Source of the DNA: Branchinecta lynchi
Taxonomy: Eukaryota; Arthropoda; Branchiopoda; Anostraca; Branchinectidae
Assembly (NCBI GenBank): GCA_023053575.1
Contig: JAKZAP010000012.1
Span: 7,688,230-7,752,229 of the forward strand
DNA: 64,000 nucleotides
Reading direction: 5' to 3'
Shown: positions 14,001 to 28,000 of the stretch, in pieces
Position numbering within the stretch: the first letter of the stretch is position 1
Layout of the letters: the number at the start of each line of letters is the position of its first letter
Made by a program: the position numbers and the translations under genes
The notes under the pieces: generated by a model
Database searches by the model: none
Told to the model about the DNA's origin: nothing
What the model saw: only the letters and a program-made list of their open reading frames with translations

Positions 14001-17000
14001 ATCCTTCCATTCTATCCGTTTCTTGAAATTTCTGACCACCCCTCCATCAACTCCCCCATAGCTGTTGAATCCGCTATCATAAGTTAAGATGAACCATTTG
14101 ATAAAAAGTGCTTTCCGACTTTGCAGTTAACATGCGCACTTTAAGGGAGCTGGAACTTCATTTGTAAGCAAAACCCATGAAAATGTATATTTCGCTTAAA
14201 AGTATTTTTCTTACTTTACAATCAAGATTGGTACTTTAAGGAATAGTCGGATTTGAAAAGTGGCGATTTCTAAGCCAATCTTCTCGAATGTCTAATATTC
14301 CAGCCAAGATCGTCCTAGCACATCTAAGTGCCTTAAATCGTGATCACCGGAATTCCGACACCCCCACCCTCCCCTCAAACTCCCCCCACAATCGCCGAAG
14401 TCAATCCAGTTGTGAAAAAGATTTATCCAGAGCATCTTTTTCTTACTCCCAGAAAGTTCCATCCCAATCTCTCCAGTATCAGCCTTTCACGTATCCCCAC
14501 CCCCCATCTTCCTGACATGAAAAAGATCCCCAGAGACATGTCCTTTGTTCAATTATGAAATTTCACTCAAATCCATCACCCGTTCCAAAGTTACGCATAA
14601 CTCGATATTCCAGATTCCCCCTCCCTCCAGTCCCTCACGTCCTAGCACATCTGGAAGTACCCTAACTCGGAAACGTGTGAAAAACTGCCCTAATTTTCCA
14701 GATTCCTCCGCCCCCTACTCCCCCGCAGATGGTCGGATTGAGAAACTGGTTATATCCAGGTTAGTTTGGTTGGTCCCTGATAAGTCTGCCAAGTTTCATC
14801 GACCTAGTACATCTGGAAGTACCCTAGCTCGAAAAAGTGTGAAAAAAAAACCGGACAGACCGACAGACGGAATTACGATAGGTGTATTGCATTTGAGACA
14901 GAGGCTACAAGTGCCATAAAAAGAAATTTAGACAGGTCGTATTAAAATTTCAGTACCTCCATTTAATCTTGCGAAAATTGTGAATATTCCTTGAAAAACT
15001 ATGAAAAATTACAAAAAATTATAGACAAAGTTGAAAAATAAGACGTTGAGCTAAAATGTGTTGTTTTTTACAAGTTGTCATGTGTCAGACAACAACTGAG
15101 GAACTCACTCAATTCCCTCACTCACCGTGTATCACTGACCAGAATCATGTCCAACAAGTAGTCCAGTCTTGTTACATTTAAAGCTCGATTTTTTTTTACA
15201 TGTAATTTGACGTTGCCATATGCACTAAACGAGTGAGTTTCGAGTCCCGGTGTCTCCAATTACGGATATCGAACAGATCTAGTAAAAAGTCGCTTAACGT
15301 AAGTGGAGGGATACCTATGACATCGTAAAGTTGTCTGTCTGTCCGTCCGTCCGTCCGTCTGTTAGCACGACAACTCCCGAAGGGGTTGAGACATTTTGAT
15401 CAAACTTGGCATGAAGAGTGTTTAGGTCAAAATACAGGTCAAGTTCGAAGATGGGCCATGTAGTTCTATATTTAGGGATGGGGGAGGGGTATGAAATTTT
15501 ATGGGAACACAAAATACTTTTTAAAAGCTAATTAAATAGTCGAATTCAGGGTAAGGAGACATGCTGAATCCGAATATGAAATTTTTTTTCTCGCCGAACA
15601 AAGAGTTCACCCGGAATCCGGCGAAAACCGGAATATTTGTGAAAAGTAATATGAAGTTGATTGGAGGTTTGATTTAGGGGCAAGAAAACGTGCTGAGTCC
15701 GAATATGAAAATTATTTTCTCGCCGGACAATTAGTTCGGCAGGAATCCGGCCAAAACCGGAGAATTTGTTTAAAGTAAAAGTTTTATTTAAATTTGATAA
15801 GATGTTCGATTTGCGGGTAAGTAGACAAGCTGAATTCGCATATGACAACTATTTTCTCACCGGACGTATAGATCGCTCGGAATCCGGCTGAAACCGGAAA
15901 ATTTGTTAAAAGTAAAATTTTAATTGCAAGTTGATTAGAGGTTGGATTTAAGGAGACATGCTGAATTCGTTTTTTGAGCTTTATTTTTTCGCAGGTAGTT
16001 CCGAAATTCCGCCGAAACCGGAAATTGGCAGAAGTAAGGCAGGAAGTTTCGATCTGCTTCGTCAAAATAGATATGACTTAAAGGAGTAAACACACATGCT
16101 GAATCCATATCTGAACTTGGTTTTCTCATATGATTAGCTATTTTGCCTTAATCTTTTTCTAAACTTTAATAGTAAAAGTGTTCAAGGAGTCTGGCGAAGA
16201 CTGGCTCTGGCGAAGACAAGACCCAATTTGTCTGGATCAAATTTGAACTTTTGGGATTCCATCGAAACCTTTGGTCTTGTTTAATATCGTTCCACTTCTT
16301 ACCTTATTGACTACAACAGTAGGCTTTCAATTAAAAAAAAGAGGTAAATACGTAAAATAAAGTAACATGGATCACGTGCATATCCTCAACAAAGCTCCAG
16401 CACCCGGTGATGTTGCAGACCGATATAGCCTACTGATTCTACAAAGTTACTATGCATACCTGACTGACACCTGGTGTACGAGGGTTTCATAGGTAAGAAA
16501 CCCCTATGTTTAGGCCAAGCACTATCATTTCTGCTAAGCTTATTGTAAATGTGGTTAACTGTGTACTCTTACTGTGACAAATAAACCAGAAGTAGAATTT
16601 GTATTAAATTGATTGATCATTGATAAACCAAGGCAGGGCCTTTATACAATCCAGCGTTAACTTCTGGTTTACTTGTCGCAGTAATACTCTCTTGTATCAA
16701 ATCTGACCGTTGCGTCAAGTTTACAAACAACTATAAACTCCGAATTATGCTTATGGTCATATACCTATGACAAATATTATATATAGTATATTACAAACCT
16801 GTAATATAGATTACAGGTTTGTTTCCTTCCCCGAAGTTGAACCAGAGGATTGACAGCCTGACGAGGACCCTTGCCAAGAAGAGCCGAAATATCGCTGATG
16901 AAGAATCGTAGCTGACGTATCGTTGTAAACATTGTTTGAATAAATATGCCTACGACTTCGCAAAAGTTATCCTTCTGTCCGTCCGTCCGTCTGTTAGCAC

Positions 17001-20000
17001 GATAAATCTCGAAAGGGTAGAGATATTTTCTTGAAAATTGGTATGAGGATCTATTGGGTCAACGTACAGGTCAAGTTCGTAGATGAGCTCTGTAGCCTCA
17101 TACCTAGGGGTCAGGGAGGGGTTTCAAATTAAGGGACAACAAATTTTTATTTTAAAAAGCAAATAAGATAGTCGATATAGGGGAAAGGAGACATGCTGAA
17201 TCCATATCTGAAACTGATTTTCTCGCCGAACAATTAGTTCGTCCGGAACCCGGCCGAAGCCAGAAAATTTATTAAAGGTAAAAGTTTTATTTTAAGTTGA
17301 TTAAACGCTTGGTTTAGGGGCAACAAAACGTGCTGAATCCGTACATGGTAATTCTTTTCTACCCGGCCGAGTATTTCGCCCGGAATCCGGCCAAAACCGG
17401 AAAAAAATTGGTAAACGTGTAAGTTTTATTTGAAGCTGATTAGATAGATACAAATCATATACGACTAGAACAGGTTTTAAAACAAGGATGCAATGGTACC
17501 CGTCGTTCGAGAAATAATCATGTCACCGCCCTGACGGGGTATTGAAATCTGATTTAAACGACTCGGCTTGCCTTTGACTGGGACGGATTTACGATGATAT
17601 TAAAAAAAAATTCAAACGACTCGGAAATTGTGTTTGACAGATGTCACCCCCACTCACCCCCCCCCCCCTTTCGGGCTACCCGTGGCCCCAAACTGGCTGT
17701 AGATATTGCAGTAAGCAACCCGGGGTGTGTCCTTGGTCAACAGCACAAGGGACTCAAGGTTGGAAAAGCTGTTCTGTACGAATCTGCGATCATATTTTGG
17801 AAAAGCTTTTGAATATTCGGGTTTGCTGGGTTGAAATCCGTCGGCGAAAGAAATTTATAATTCTCACATACCTTGAATCACATAACGTTGATGAGCAGTT
17901 TAAATTTAGTTTGTGGGCTACGTAAATTTACGAAAAAAGTTTTCCCACTGACAAGTGGACACTTTCCGTACAGAGTAGAGACTCATACATTGCAGATAGC
18001 TTGCGAATATACTCGGAGATAGTACACGGAAGCTCGGTAGTAAAGTCCTGCATTATATTATTTCTATTATGCTTTTACTTTCCATTTCCGTGTGAACGAC
18101 TGTAAATCGTATTACCAATCAGAACCCTTTACTGCTCGTTACTCTATTTTTCCCCTTTTTTTTTCATCTTTTAGATTTTCCAACTGAATTTGCCACAGAA
18201 TCTCGCAAAGCTCCCCACGTTTCTGACTAAACGTAATTGTCGGCTCCTTCTGATTATTTCCCTATGGTCTCGGTGCTTTTTCATATAATACCTTTTTTGA
18301 ACCCATCATCATATCCTTCTTTACGTAATCATAAAAGTTGCACCCATATGCATCTCGTGTTGACCTAATTAAACGAGGAAGGTCGCCTCTGTTTGAGTAA
18401 TCTTCTGGGATTGCGTCCCTTTTTTTACTGACAGGGCCGAGTTGAGCTGATTATTCCCCTGGGGTCGCGGCACTTTTTCGTGGATTTAATGATCCTGCAA
18501 AATTGGGTCAACTGTCGGATTTTTAAATTGGGGGAAGTGACGGATGTCGGGAGTGGGTCAACTGACGGATTTTTGGGCCAAATGACGGGTGGGCGAACTG
18601 TCGGAAAAATTGGGCGAACTGACGGGGAGTGGGCCAAATGACGGATTTCAAGAGTGGGTCAACTGACGGATTTCAAGAGTGGGCGAACTGACGGATTTCA
18701 GGAGTGGGCCAACTGACGGATTTTTGGGCCAAATGACGGGTGGGCGAACTGTCGGAAAAGTTGGCCGAACTGACGGATTTTTGGGCGAAATGACGGGTGG
18801 GCGAACTGACGGTAGGAGAACTGACGGTGGGCGTAGTGACGGGTAGGCGTAGTGACGGGTGGACGTAGTGACGGGTGGGCGTTGTGACGGGTGGGCGTTG
18901 TGACGGGTGGGCTTAGTGACGGGTGGGCGAAGTGACGGGTGGGTGTAGTGACGGGTGGGTGAACTGTCGGAAAAAGTGGGCGAATTAACGTTTAGGCGAA
19001 CTGTCGGAAAAAGTGGGCGAACTGACGGATTTTTTAGGCGAAGTGACGGGTGGGCGAAATGACGGGTGGGCGTAGTGACGGGTTCCCTCCAATCTCTGAC
19101 AGCTGTTTTGCTTTAGGCAGGTAGGTACGTCGATATCCCCAAAACTGAATACAAAAGTAATTTTGTCTTTCTTATCGTCTTGCGATTCGCCTCTTTATCG
19201 AAAACTCAACTGTTTTTTGCCCCCCCCCCCCTACCAACCAAAAACAATCAGAAAAATAACAAACATGAAATCTCGCACATTGCCGACAAATACTGCCAGT
19301 AAATGCAAAGAAAATTATACACTTTTTTCCAACGTCGACTGATGTAATTACAAGCTCGTAATTTGGTAAGCCCTTCTAAGCCCTTCATATAAGCTTTAAA
19401 GCACAAAGAGCACGACGAGTTATCCTTCCCTCAAATTAGCAGGTCTGAAAGCTTTATCTAAAATGTGGAACACATTGGATCCGAATACCGCATGTGATTC
19501 AATCATACGCAGTCAAGCCAAGTAAGGACCCACCGAAGTTTCGGTAAATCCGGGTGTGGTTTAAAGCACAATGGACACTTCTAGTGCTTTACTTTGTATT
19601 AAATGCTTCACAAATAAACATTTCTGACTTCCTTTAGAAGGCGCTACGAAAATCGGCCGTTTCCTTGTTATCCCTTGTCTTTACCTCTCTGGCATTTCAG
19701 CGATCCAAATTTTAGGAGCTGGGATATCGCGGCAGGAAATTCAAAAACTCCCAGCAATGCTTGATAGAAAAGGACATATTTGAGATGTCACCTAAGTCAA
19801 GCCGCAGATGCAGTTTAACTGATTGTTCTAGTGTTTCATCAGAAGTTCCAGGGCTCAAAGTGCCTATTAAAAGTTTTTCTTTGTGGGATAGCGTTGTGAA
19901 CATTGATTAGCTTGCTTTATAAAATGTACCAGAATATGCAATGAGCTTATAAAAAATAACATAGCTACAAAAATCATTCAAAAACAAATAAACTATTCAA

Positions 20001-23000
20001 ATCTGAATTATACAAGCTGATTTATGGATAAAATAAAGATCTAATAAGTACTACAAGAAACATCACTTTTATCTTTGTCCAAGCTAGTAAATTGAGCATG
20101 TACTGGCCCAAAAAATTACGCTTTGAAATATCACAGAGAGGAAACTGTTGAAAAAGCTGCTTATCTAGGGGGTAAGGACTGTTCCTAGGTTGTAGTAAGA
20201 GTGGGATTGGGGTAGTTTGATGTGCCCATTGAACTTTAAGTTAAGCCAATCACCATCGGCGCGTCGGGCAGACTGCGTGACGCCAGCATGAATTTGTTTA
20301 GCAAATTCTGTATCTGCAGTAACTGGATCGAACAGAGCAAAATAAGACTAGGGAGTAGCGCCAAGACTTGACAAGATTGACACACACTCGAATAGCAGCG
20401 ATACTATCACCACTAGCGATAGAGAACATCCCTACAGAAACTCATTCAGTTGTTTACCAGCGTTGGTTTCCGATAACTTCATATTCTGAACATTGCAAAA
20501 AAAAGATACAGCCTCCATTGTTTCCATGGTGTGTGCAGGTCGCACCTTTGCTTTACTAGAAATTTCTAAACCCGCAAGTTTGTCTCGCTTTAGATGCCGT
20601 GGGTGACGCTACAAGTATGGTCCGTTTGCAAAGCATGGAGAGCATAGGTCTTGGTGCTACTCTCTAGTGTTATTTTGCTCTGTTTTTTAACGTCAATGTG
20701 CATACAGGGAACTTGAGGCAAATCCTCTTCCTGATTCGTGGACTACGATAACAATGACTTATACTAGCCAAACGATGCCATTGTTGTCACTGGACATCTG
20801 GGACGGCCTCAAAACTCTACTCCCTGTGTTGAGATACAGGCAAGCTTTTTCCTCTTCCAAAGTATATTAAACAGCGACACAGCTGCACACGCATTTCCTT
20901 CCTCCGGGTCCTTCGTGCGGAGTCCCCAACCCTGCTCACCATCCGTCACTCTATCCCACGTCTCCACAAGGTCAGGATTCTAGACCTTATTCTAATTTCG
21001 TAATGGATCGCGTAAATAATTAGTAAGGCCATGTCTGTTTGTATTTTTTGCGTCATTTTGTAAACACTTCATCCTTAGGCTACGGATATTCTGAGGACTG
21101 TTTGTGAATCTTTTTTATTTTTATTACATTTCTTGCTGGAAAGTTAGTGCTATTTGAAATTGGAACTCTGATGACTTGTGCTGGTCGTGACCACGGACAT
21201 AGGCTGGTATCAAGCAAATAGTTAAGGCGGGATTATGATCAAGACGTCCTGGATTTGATACGGACTTCAAGGATGCAGTATGTTGATATCACGGGAGCTG
21301 GCAGTCCCTAATCTATTTCCTCAATTTGAATCCATGCGCTATCCAATTTAAGAGCTTGTTTCTGAACGCTTCATGAGCATACGCATCGTTCCGAATCCTT
21401 TCCGACTGGGAGATCGAATGGAAAACCCGGATTTACGCTTCAAGCTTCCAAGCAGCCTAGATACACTGGCTTCTTCTCTACCCCTAACCTGAGGGTCTAG
21501 CGTATATACCCGCGGTCAGGAAGGAAACCGTCCAATGCCCACTTCACCTTTTTGAAAGTACGGGTGGTGGGTAGACAGGGTATGGGTATAGTCAGCTTGC
21601 GGTTTACAGTTATATGATCAACAGGAAATGCGTAATCTGTCACGGAAACAAGGCGTACTGTATGTATGCGGTAATTCATGTTAGTGAAAGGCCTAGCTGT
21701 CTAAGACACGCAAGACTCACGCAATCAAAACGGTCAAATACTCACGGAGTCTGGTGTGTGTGTGACATGTCAGGCGAAAATCAGAATACTCTATCTGACG
21801 AAGTCAGACATGCGCCAGTGAACCTCGGGAAGAACAAGAAATGTCACCCATACGAATCTTCAAAAGTGATTCGAATCCGATGTAAACCAATCAACAACGT
21901 TTGTCGTCGTCAGGTTGAGGTGACGTTTCTGGCTCTTCGCTCGGCACAAGGCCATCTTCAGCGGCACGAAGAGATAGTCATCAACAGTATTGCGTATGTT
22001 TGTTTGCCGACGAGCTAGCTGTTTCTGTCGTTTAGCTTTTGATTTTCGTGGACTTTAAAGTTAAACTTAAGCCCTACAACCAATTATTTTTATTTCTCAA
22101 TAATATTTAGTTTCTAAGTCGTTTTTTAGCGCTCGCTCTCTAAGCAAAGTCTGATCTTTCCATAGATAATTTTTTCACACCGTCAGTCTGTTTTTGGGAT
22201 CCCAAAACGTAAGTGGAGGGATACCTATGACATCGTAAAGTTGTCCGTCTGTCCGTCCGTCCGTCTGTTAGCACGATAACTCTCGAAGGGGTTGAGATAT
22301 TTTGATCAAACTTGGCATGAGGACTCTTTAGGTCAAAGTACAGGTCAAGTTCGAAGATGGGCTATGTAGCTCTATATTTAGGGGTGGGGAGGATTTTAAA
22401 ATAAAGGGGAACAAAAATGAAATAGTCGAATTAGGGGTAAGGAGACATGCTGAATCCGAATATGAAATTTATTTTCTCGCCGGACAAATAGTTCACCCGG
22501 AATCCGGCGAAAACCGGAATATTTGTGAAAAGTAATATGAAGTTGATTGGAGGTTCGATTTAGGGGCAAGGAAACGTGCTGAGTCCGAATATGAAAATAA
22601 TTTTCTCGCCGGACAATCAGTTCGGCCAGAATCCGGCCAAAACCGGAGAATTTGTTTAAAGTAAAAGTTTTATTTAGATGTTCGAATTCGCATATGACAA
22701 CCATTTTCTCACCGGACATATAGATCGCTCGGAATCCGGCTGAAACCGGAAAATTTGTTGAAAGTAAAAGTTTAATTGGAAGTTGATTAGAGGTTGGATA
22801 TAGGGGTAAGGAGACATGCTGAATTCGTTTTTTAGCTTTATAATTTCGCCGGACAAGTAGTTCCGGAATTCCGCCGACCGAAACCGGAAAATTAGCAGAA
22901 GTAATGCAGGAAGTTTCGATCTGTTTCGTCAAAATAGATATGACTTATAGGGGTAAACACACATGCTGAATCCATATCTGAACTTGGTTTTCTCATATGA

Positions 23001-24983
23001 TTAGCTATTTTGCCTTAATCTTTTTCTAAATTTTAATAGTAAAAGTGTTCAAGGAGTCTGGCGAAGACAAGACCCAATTGTCTGGATCAGATTTGAACTT
23101 TTGGGATCCCATCGAAACCTTTGGTCTTGTTTTTTCAAGTTTTGTTCAAAATTTCAGATCCACAAACTCTGTTCCACCTTCTTTCCCCTAGGGACCATCT
23201 GTCTATGGAACAGGACCTTCGCACAAGGCACATGACCCAGAATCTTAAAGAAAATACCAGGAGAGATCTTCCAAATTTATCTAATTTTCCAAAAACAAAT
23301 ATAATAATAATTTAACAATAAAACAATCTTGAGCGGACTACACAAAATAAATAAACTATTTTAAATACCAACTGTACACACAGTTGGAAAGGCACGCTCG
23401 CTATCACCGCTAGTTTAACCCAGTACATACTCAACATTCCTCGGTGAAGATAAATATATACAAAGTTCAAGAAATTAATAAAAATAATACTAATTTAAAG
23501 AAGCTTGCGAGCTAGCTTTGCTGAAACAACCGGTTGGCAATCGAGGCATATAGGAATCTGGATTTAAAGGGACCAAATCATCGCGCGACCTTCAATCCTC
23601 TCACGAACATTCTCCGAAATTCATCCACTCGTTAGAGTGTAGGTTACGTGTTTGAAATTCGCTCTTAGTGGTACGCCATAATTTTGCAAAACAATCGCAG
23701 ACGCACTCGAATTCAACCACATGATTACCATACGGTAATTCACCACATAAGGATGTGCCTGAACAACGGATTAGCTTTGCATTCCTCGATCATAGTCTTC
23801 CTAGAATTACTTAATGGATCCCTATTGCTTTTTCTGCCATTTATAATAGACCTAGCTCCGTTATGGGGTTAGAAGCTTCTAACATCCTCACCTTTCTTCA
23901 TTGTTCCGTTTTGTGCCTACGAATCTTTAGGGCTTTTTCGTCCGTGCCGAGTTTTGCCCGTTACGCCACGAAACGTTTGCCAGAATCTTCAACGTCCGCT
24001 GACAACTCTTTCACACACAAGGATATGAGAAATCTTCTGTTTTTAATTTCTTTTATTTGCTTAGTTTTCCTACTTTTTAACCACGGCACGTTCAGTTTTC
24101 AAACATTCTGCGCCCAGCTGCCGTGTTGGAGAGCAGGAAGGCTGCGCACAGTCGACAAGCGCTAACAAGAAAATGGCTAAATCCCGATGGAAAGAATTGG
24201 TATTTTCGAAAAACCTGTTTTCTGATCCGTGTCATAGTGAAAAGATCGTTTCTAGTAAGAGTTGTGCTTGAACTTTCGTACCTATGAAGCCAATGCAACG
24301 TATTTGCGTCACTTCTCCATCAATTGGTAAAACCGCCAAATTTCATATTGCCTACGGTACATCGTACCTCAACGATTTCCACACTTGCCGCGTTTCGCTA
24401 TTTTACTTGTGGATCATGCTCGCAACAATTGCTTGCGAGTAGCTCACTCATCAGATAAAACGGTTATCTAAATTTGTCCTTGTTTTAATAGAAGTCAACT
24501 GGTCTGGAGAAAGGCTTGAAATAGCCAACGCAACTGGTAGGCAAATTTGTTGGCTAGACAGAGCCTAGTTTAAAAGTATTCAACCATTTTAAACTTCTGG
24601 AAAATAGACAGTAATAGTCTGGGGGGCACTTGGGCGTACTTGTTCGCCATTTCAAGTCGGAGTCAAAGCATGGACATGCTAGTCCTTAAAGGACCTGTCT
24701 TACCTATAGTACTAACGCAATCACTCCATATATTCCTAAACACAGAGACCCCAATTTCGTACATTCTAACCCCTCTCGCAAAACCACGCTGATTTTCTCA
24801 CTTGCCGGGTTTTGCTACCTTCGGTGTACATCACGCTTTGACGGTTGTCTGCGAGAAGTTTTCCATCAGAAAAACCGGTTATGTAATTTTTTTTCCCTGT
24901 ATCCGCTGTAAGTCAACGGGTATCGGAAAAGGCTTAAAACAGCCAAAACCGCGGATTATTTCTTGAAAGCATAGACTAGTTTT

Positions 24984-25015
<32 letters not shown>

Positions 25016-28000
25016 TTATTCAATTATTTTGAAATACTGTAGGTTGAATAGTAAATAGTGCGAGGTGTCCTTTAAAAATTTTCACATGGACGAACTTAAT
25101 AGATGCTGATAAATAAAACTCGCAGAGATCCACGGAAAGAAATTAATGGACCTCTCTTACATTGACTCTGCTTTTTCTGTTATCGCTAGCTCTGCTGTGG
25201 AACTGTATGCTACAAAAGTTCGCGCCCTTTTCCTGCTTTTCCGTTTTGCAGCTACGAGTTTTTAGCCCTTTCTCGGACGGGCCGAGTTTGTCTGTCGCGG
25301 CGCTCGCCGATAGATTCAAGGTTCGCCGACAACTCTTTCAAACTAAAGTGCATGGGAAGCTTCAAAATTTTTTTTTTTTCAGAAGAATTGGTAAGCCGAC
25401 AGGTCTGTCTTTTTTTGGGATCCCAAAACGTAAGTGGAGGGATACCTATGACATCGCAAAAGTTGTCCGTCTGTCAGCACGATAACTCTCGAAGGGATCG
25501 AGATATTTTGATGAAACTTGGTGAGAGAATCCTTTGGGTCAAAGTGCATTTCAAGTTCGAAGATGGGTTCTGTAGCCCCATATTTGAGGGTGGGGGAAGG
25601 GTTTCAAATTAAGGGACAAACAAAAATATTTTTTGAAAGCTATTGAGATAGTCGATTATGGGGTAAGAAGACATGCTGAGCGCGATGGTGAAAACCGTTT
25701 TCTTGTCGGAAAGTAGTTCGTCCGGAATCCGGTAAAAACCGGAAAGTTTGTTAAAAATAAAAGTTTCATTTGAAGTTGATTATATGTTTTATTTAGGGGT
25801 AAGAAGACATGTTGAGCATGATGGTGAAAATCATTTTCTCGCCGGATAAGTAGTTCGTCCGAAATCCGGCAAAAACCGGAAAGTTTGTTAAAAGTAAAAG
25901 TTTTATTTGAAGTTGATTAAATGTTTGATTTAGTGGAAGAAGGCATGCTGAAAACGATGGTGAAAACCATTTTCTCGCCGGATAACTAGCTCGCCTGGAA
26001 TCCGGCCAAAACCGGAAAATATGTTAAAAACAAAAGTTTTATCTGAAGTTGATTAGATGATAGATTTAGGGGTAGGAAGAGATGCTTAGTCTGTATATGA
26101 CAATCATTTTGACCCGGACATATAATTAGTCCGGAATCCGGTTGTACCTGCATTTTTTTTTAAGTCAAAGTTTTATTTAAAGTTGATTAGATGTCCTTTA
26201 TGGGATAAGGAGATATGGTGGATTCGTTTCTGAATTTTATTTTTTTGGTGGACAAGTAGTTCGCTTGGAATTCGGGCGAAACCGCAAATTTGGCAGAAGT
26301 AAAGCAGGAAGTTTAGGTCAGTATCGTCAAAATAGGTATTGCTTAGAGAGGTATAGATAGATAGATAGATAGAATATCTGAACTCGTTTTTCTCCGATGA
26401 TTAGCCTAGAGAAGACTGGATCTGGCGAAGACAAGACCCAATTGTCTGGATCAAATCTTAGATTTCTGGGATCCCATCGACACCTTTGGTCTTGTTACTA
26501 TTACAAGTGCGGTTCGAGACCTTACTTATGCAAATGCTTCCTCGGCCGTTGTAGTCAGTGAAGTATTGGATTAGAGATTTGGATCAGCTTACCTCCAAGC
26601 CGATGACCTAGATGGCGGGTCGATCAGTCTCCCGTGACCCAAGACGTCATTGGCGAAAATGATCAGTGAGTAGAAGAGCCATTCCAAGTGACTGGTTTGG
26701 ACCTGAAAGAATTTATGAATAAAGTAATATAATAAATAATTAATTAATAACCCACAGTAAACAAAAGCGGAATATGGAAAAGGAAAACAGAGAACATAAA
26801 ACCAGGCACAGGAAGAAAAGTAAAATTATATAAAGAAACAGAAAAAGGAGGCTACGGCATCGTCGCACCGTTCATGGAATTTGTCTGGCAAAGAGCGTCT
26901 TCCACCCTTCTAACAATAGTAGCTATTAGTTACTATTTGCGTTCTAACCTCGTTAAAGTTCACTACGATGGCTATTCCAACCTTCTCGAAATAGTAACTA
27001 AAAGTAACTATTTGCTTACTACGCTCGGGAACGTAGTAAGCGTGGTAACTACGGATCTCTGTGATGCGATTAGCCCGTTGCACGATATTTCGGTGAAAAA
27101 AGAAAATAGCGTTCCAGCCTTGACACCAAAAAGCTAAAAATCCGCGATGTCATGCACAGAAACTACGGTAAGTAGGGTGGAACACGCTCGAAGAGAACGG
27201 GCATAACAAGAAGATTTCCGACCCCCCCGCCCTGTATGGGTCGTCAACGCTATGTCTTCACTAATTCACGAGTTTCTAGTCCAGAGTGGTAGGCCTAACA
27301 AGACCAGAACAAGACATACAGAATCAATATATGAACGATGTGTGATACGGGCCACAAGAACCAACATAATCCGCCCTTCATAAAATCCACTGACAAATTG
27401 TCGCTAGGTGCGCAAACGAAGCAATAACAACCACAGGTTAGTTCTTGGTATTAGTCATCTGAAGGGGAATAAGCGATTAGACTTTCGATTCATACCCAGT
27501 CAAGCAGTAACACGTCATTGTTTACTTTGCGCTAACGCATCTAGCGGCAAGAAAATAACTAATCTGGAAGGAATTTATGTTAGGCATTTATCAAGAGCTA
27601 CTATTGCTACAACTGCAGAAGTACTGCTCATCCTCAGCTGACTGCGAGTCATTTAATGAAAGTTGAGTCATGAAAATGCGTTACTTCGTTACCATCAATA
27701 ATCAATTTTCATATAGTGAAACTTCCCTGTCAGCTTTGTGGCACCTCTATGCGCTTTTACCAGTGTTATATGCTTGACAAAAACGATTACGGAAAATAAT
27801 TGTTCACAAAGTTCGCTACCGTCCGCAAGCTAATTGCTGGCACTGAAAAGCCACATTTGTGTTGAGACTGAAATTTTCCTGTTATAGTAGACTTTTGCGT
27901 TGTGAGGACGGCCATAGATATTCTGAACGTGATACTAGAGCAAATGTTGAAAAGAAAAAACTCCATTAACACAATTGAAATAAGGCATTTAAATGATACA

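Noticed and set aside
10672..19082. CRISPR-like arrays
   Set aside because: The units have no unique spacers, the lengths are wrong, and the genome is clearly eukaryotic.
21614..22018. 134-codon plus-strand frame with several cysteines
   Set aside because: The 3' half is the dispersed repeat shared with 43640-43830, where the frame is not kept.
22396..22932. 178-codon minus-strand frame with repeated peptides
   Set aside because: It lies entirely in an F1 copy. The peptide repeats follow from the core tandem units, shift frame from unit to unit, and differ in every copy, so there is no sign of selection on protein.
26593..26702. Start codon at the ATG inside exon 2 of the monooxygenase gene
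   Set aside because: That ATG is in another frame and meets a stop after about a dozen codons. The frame with HGRL has no ATG in the exon.
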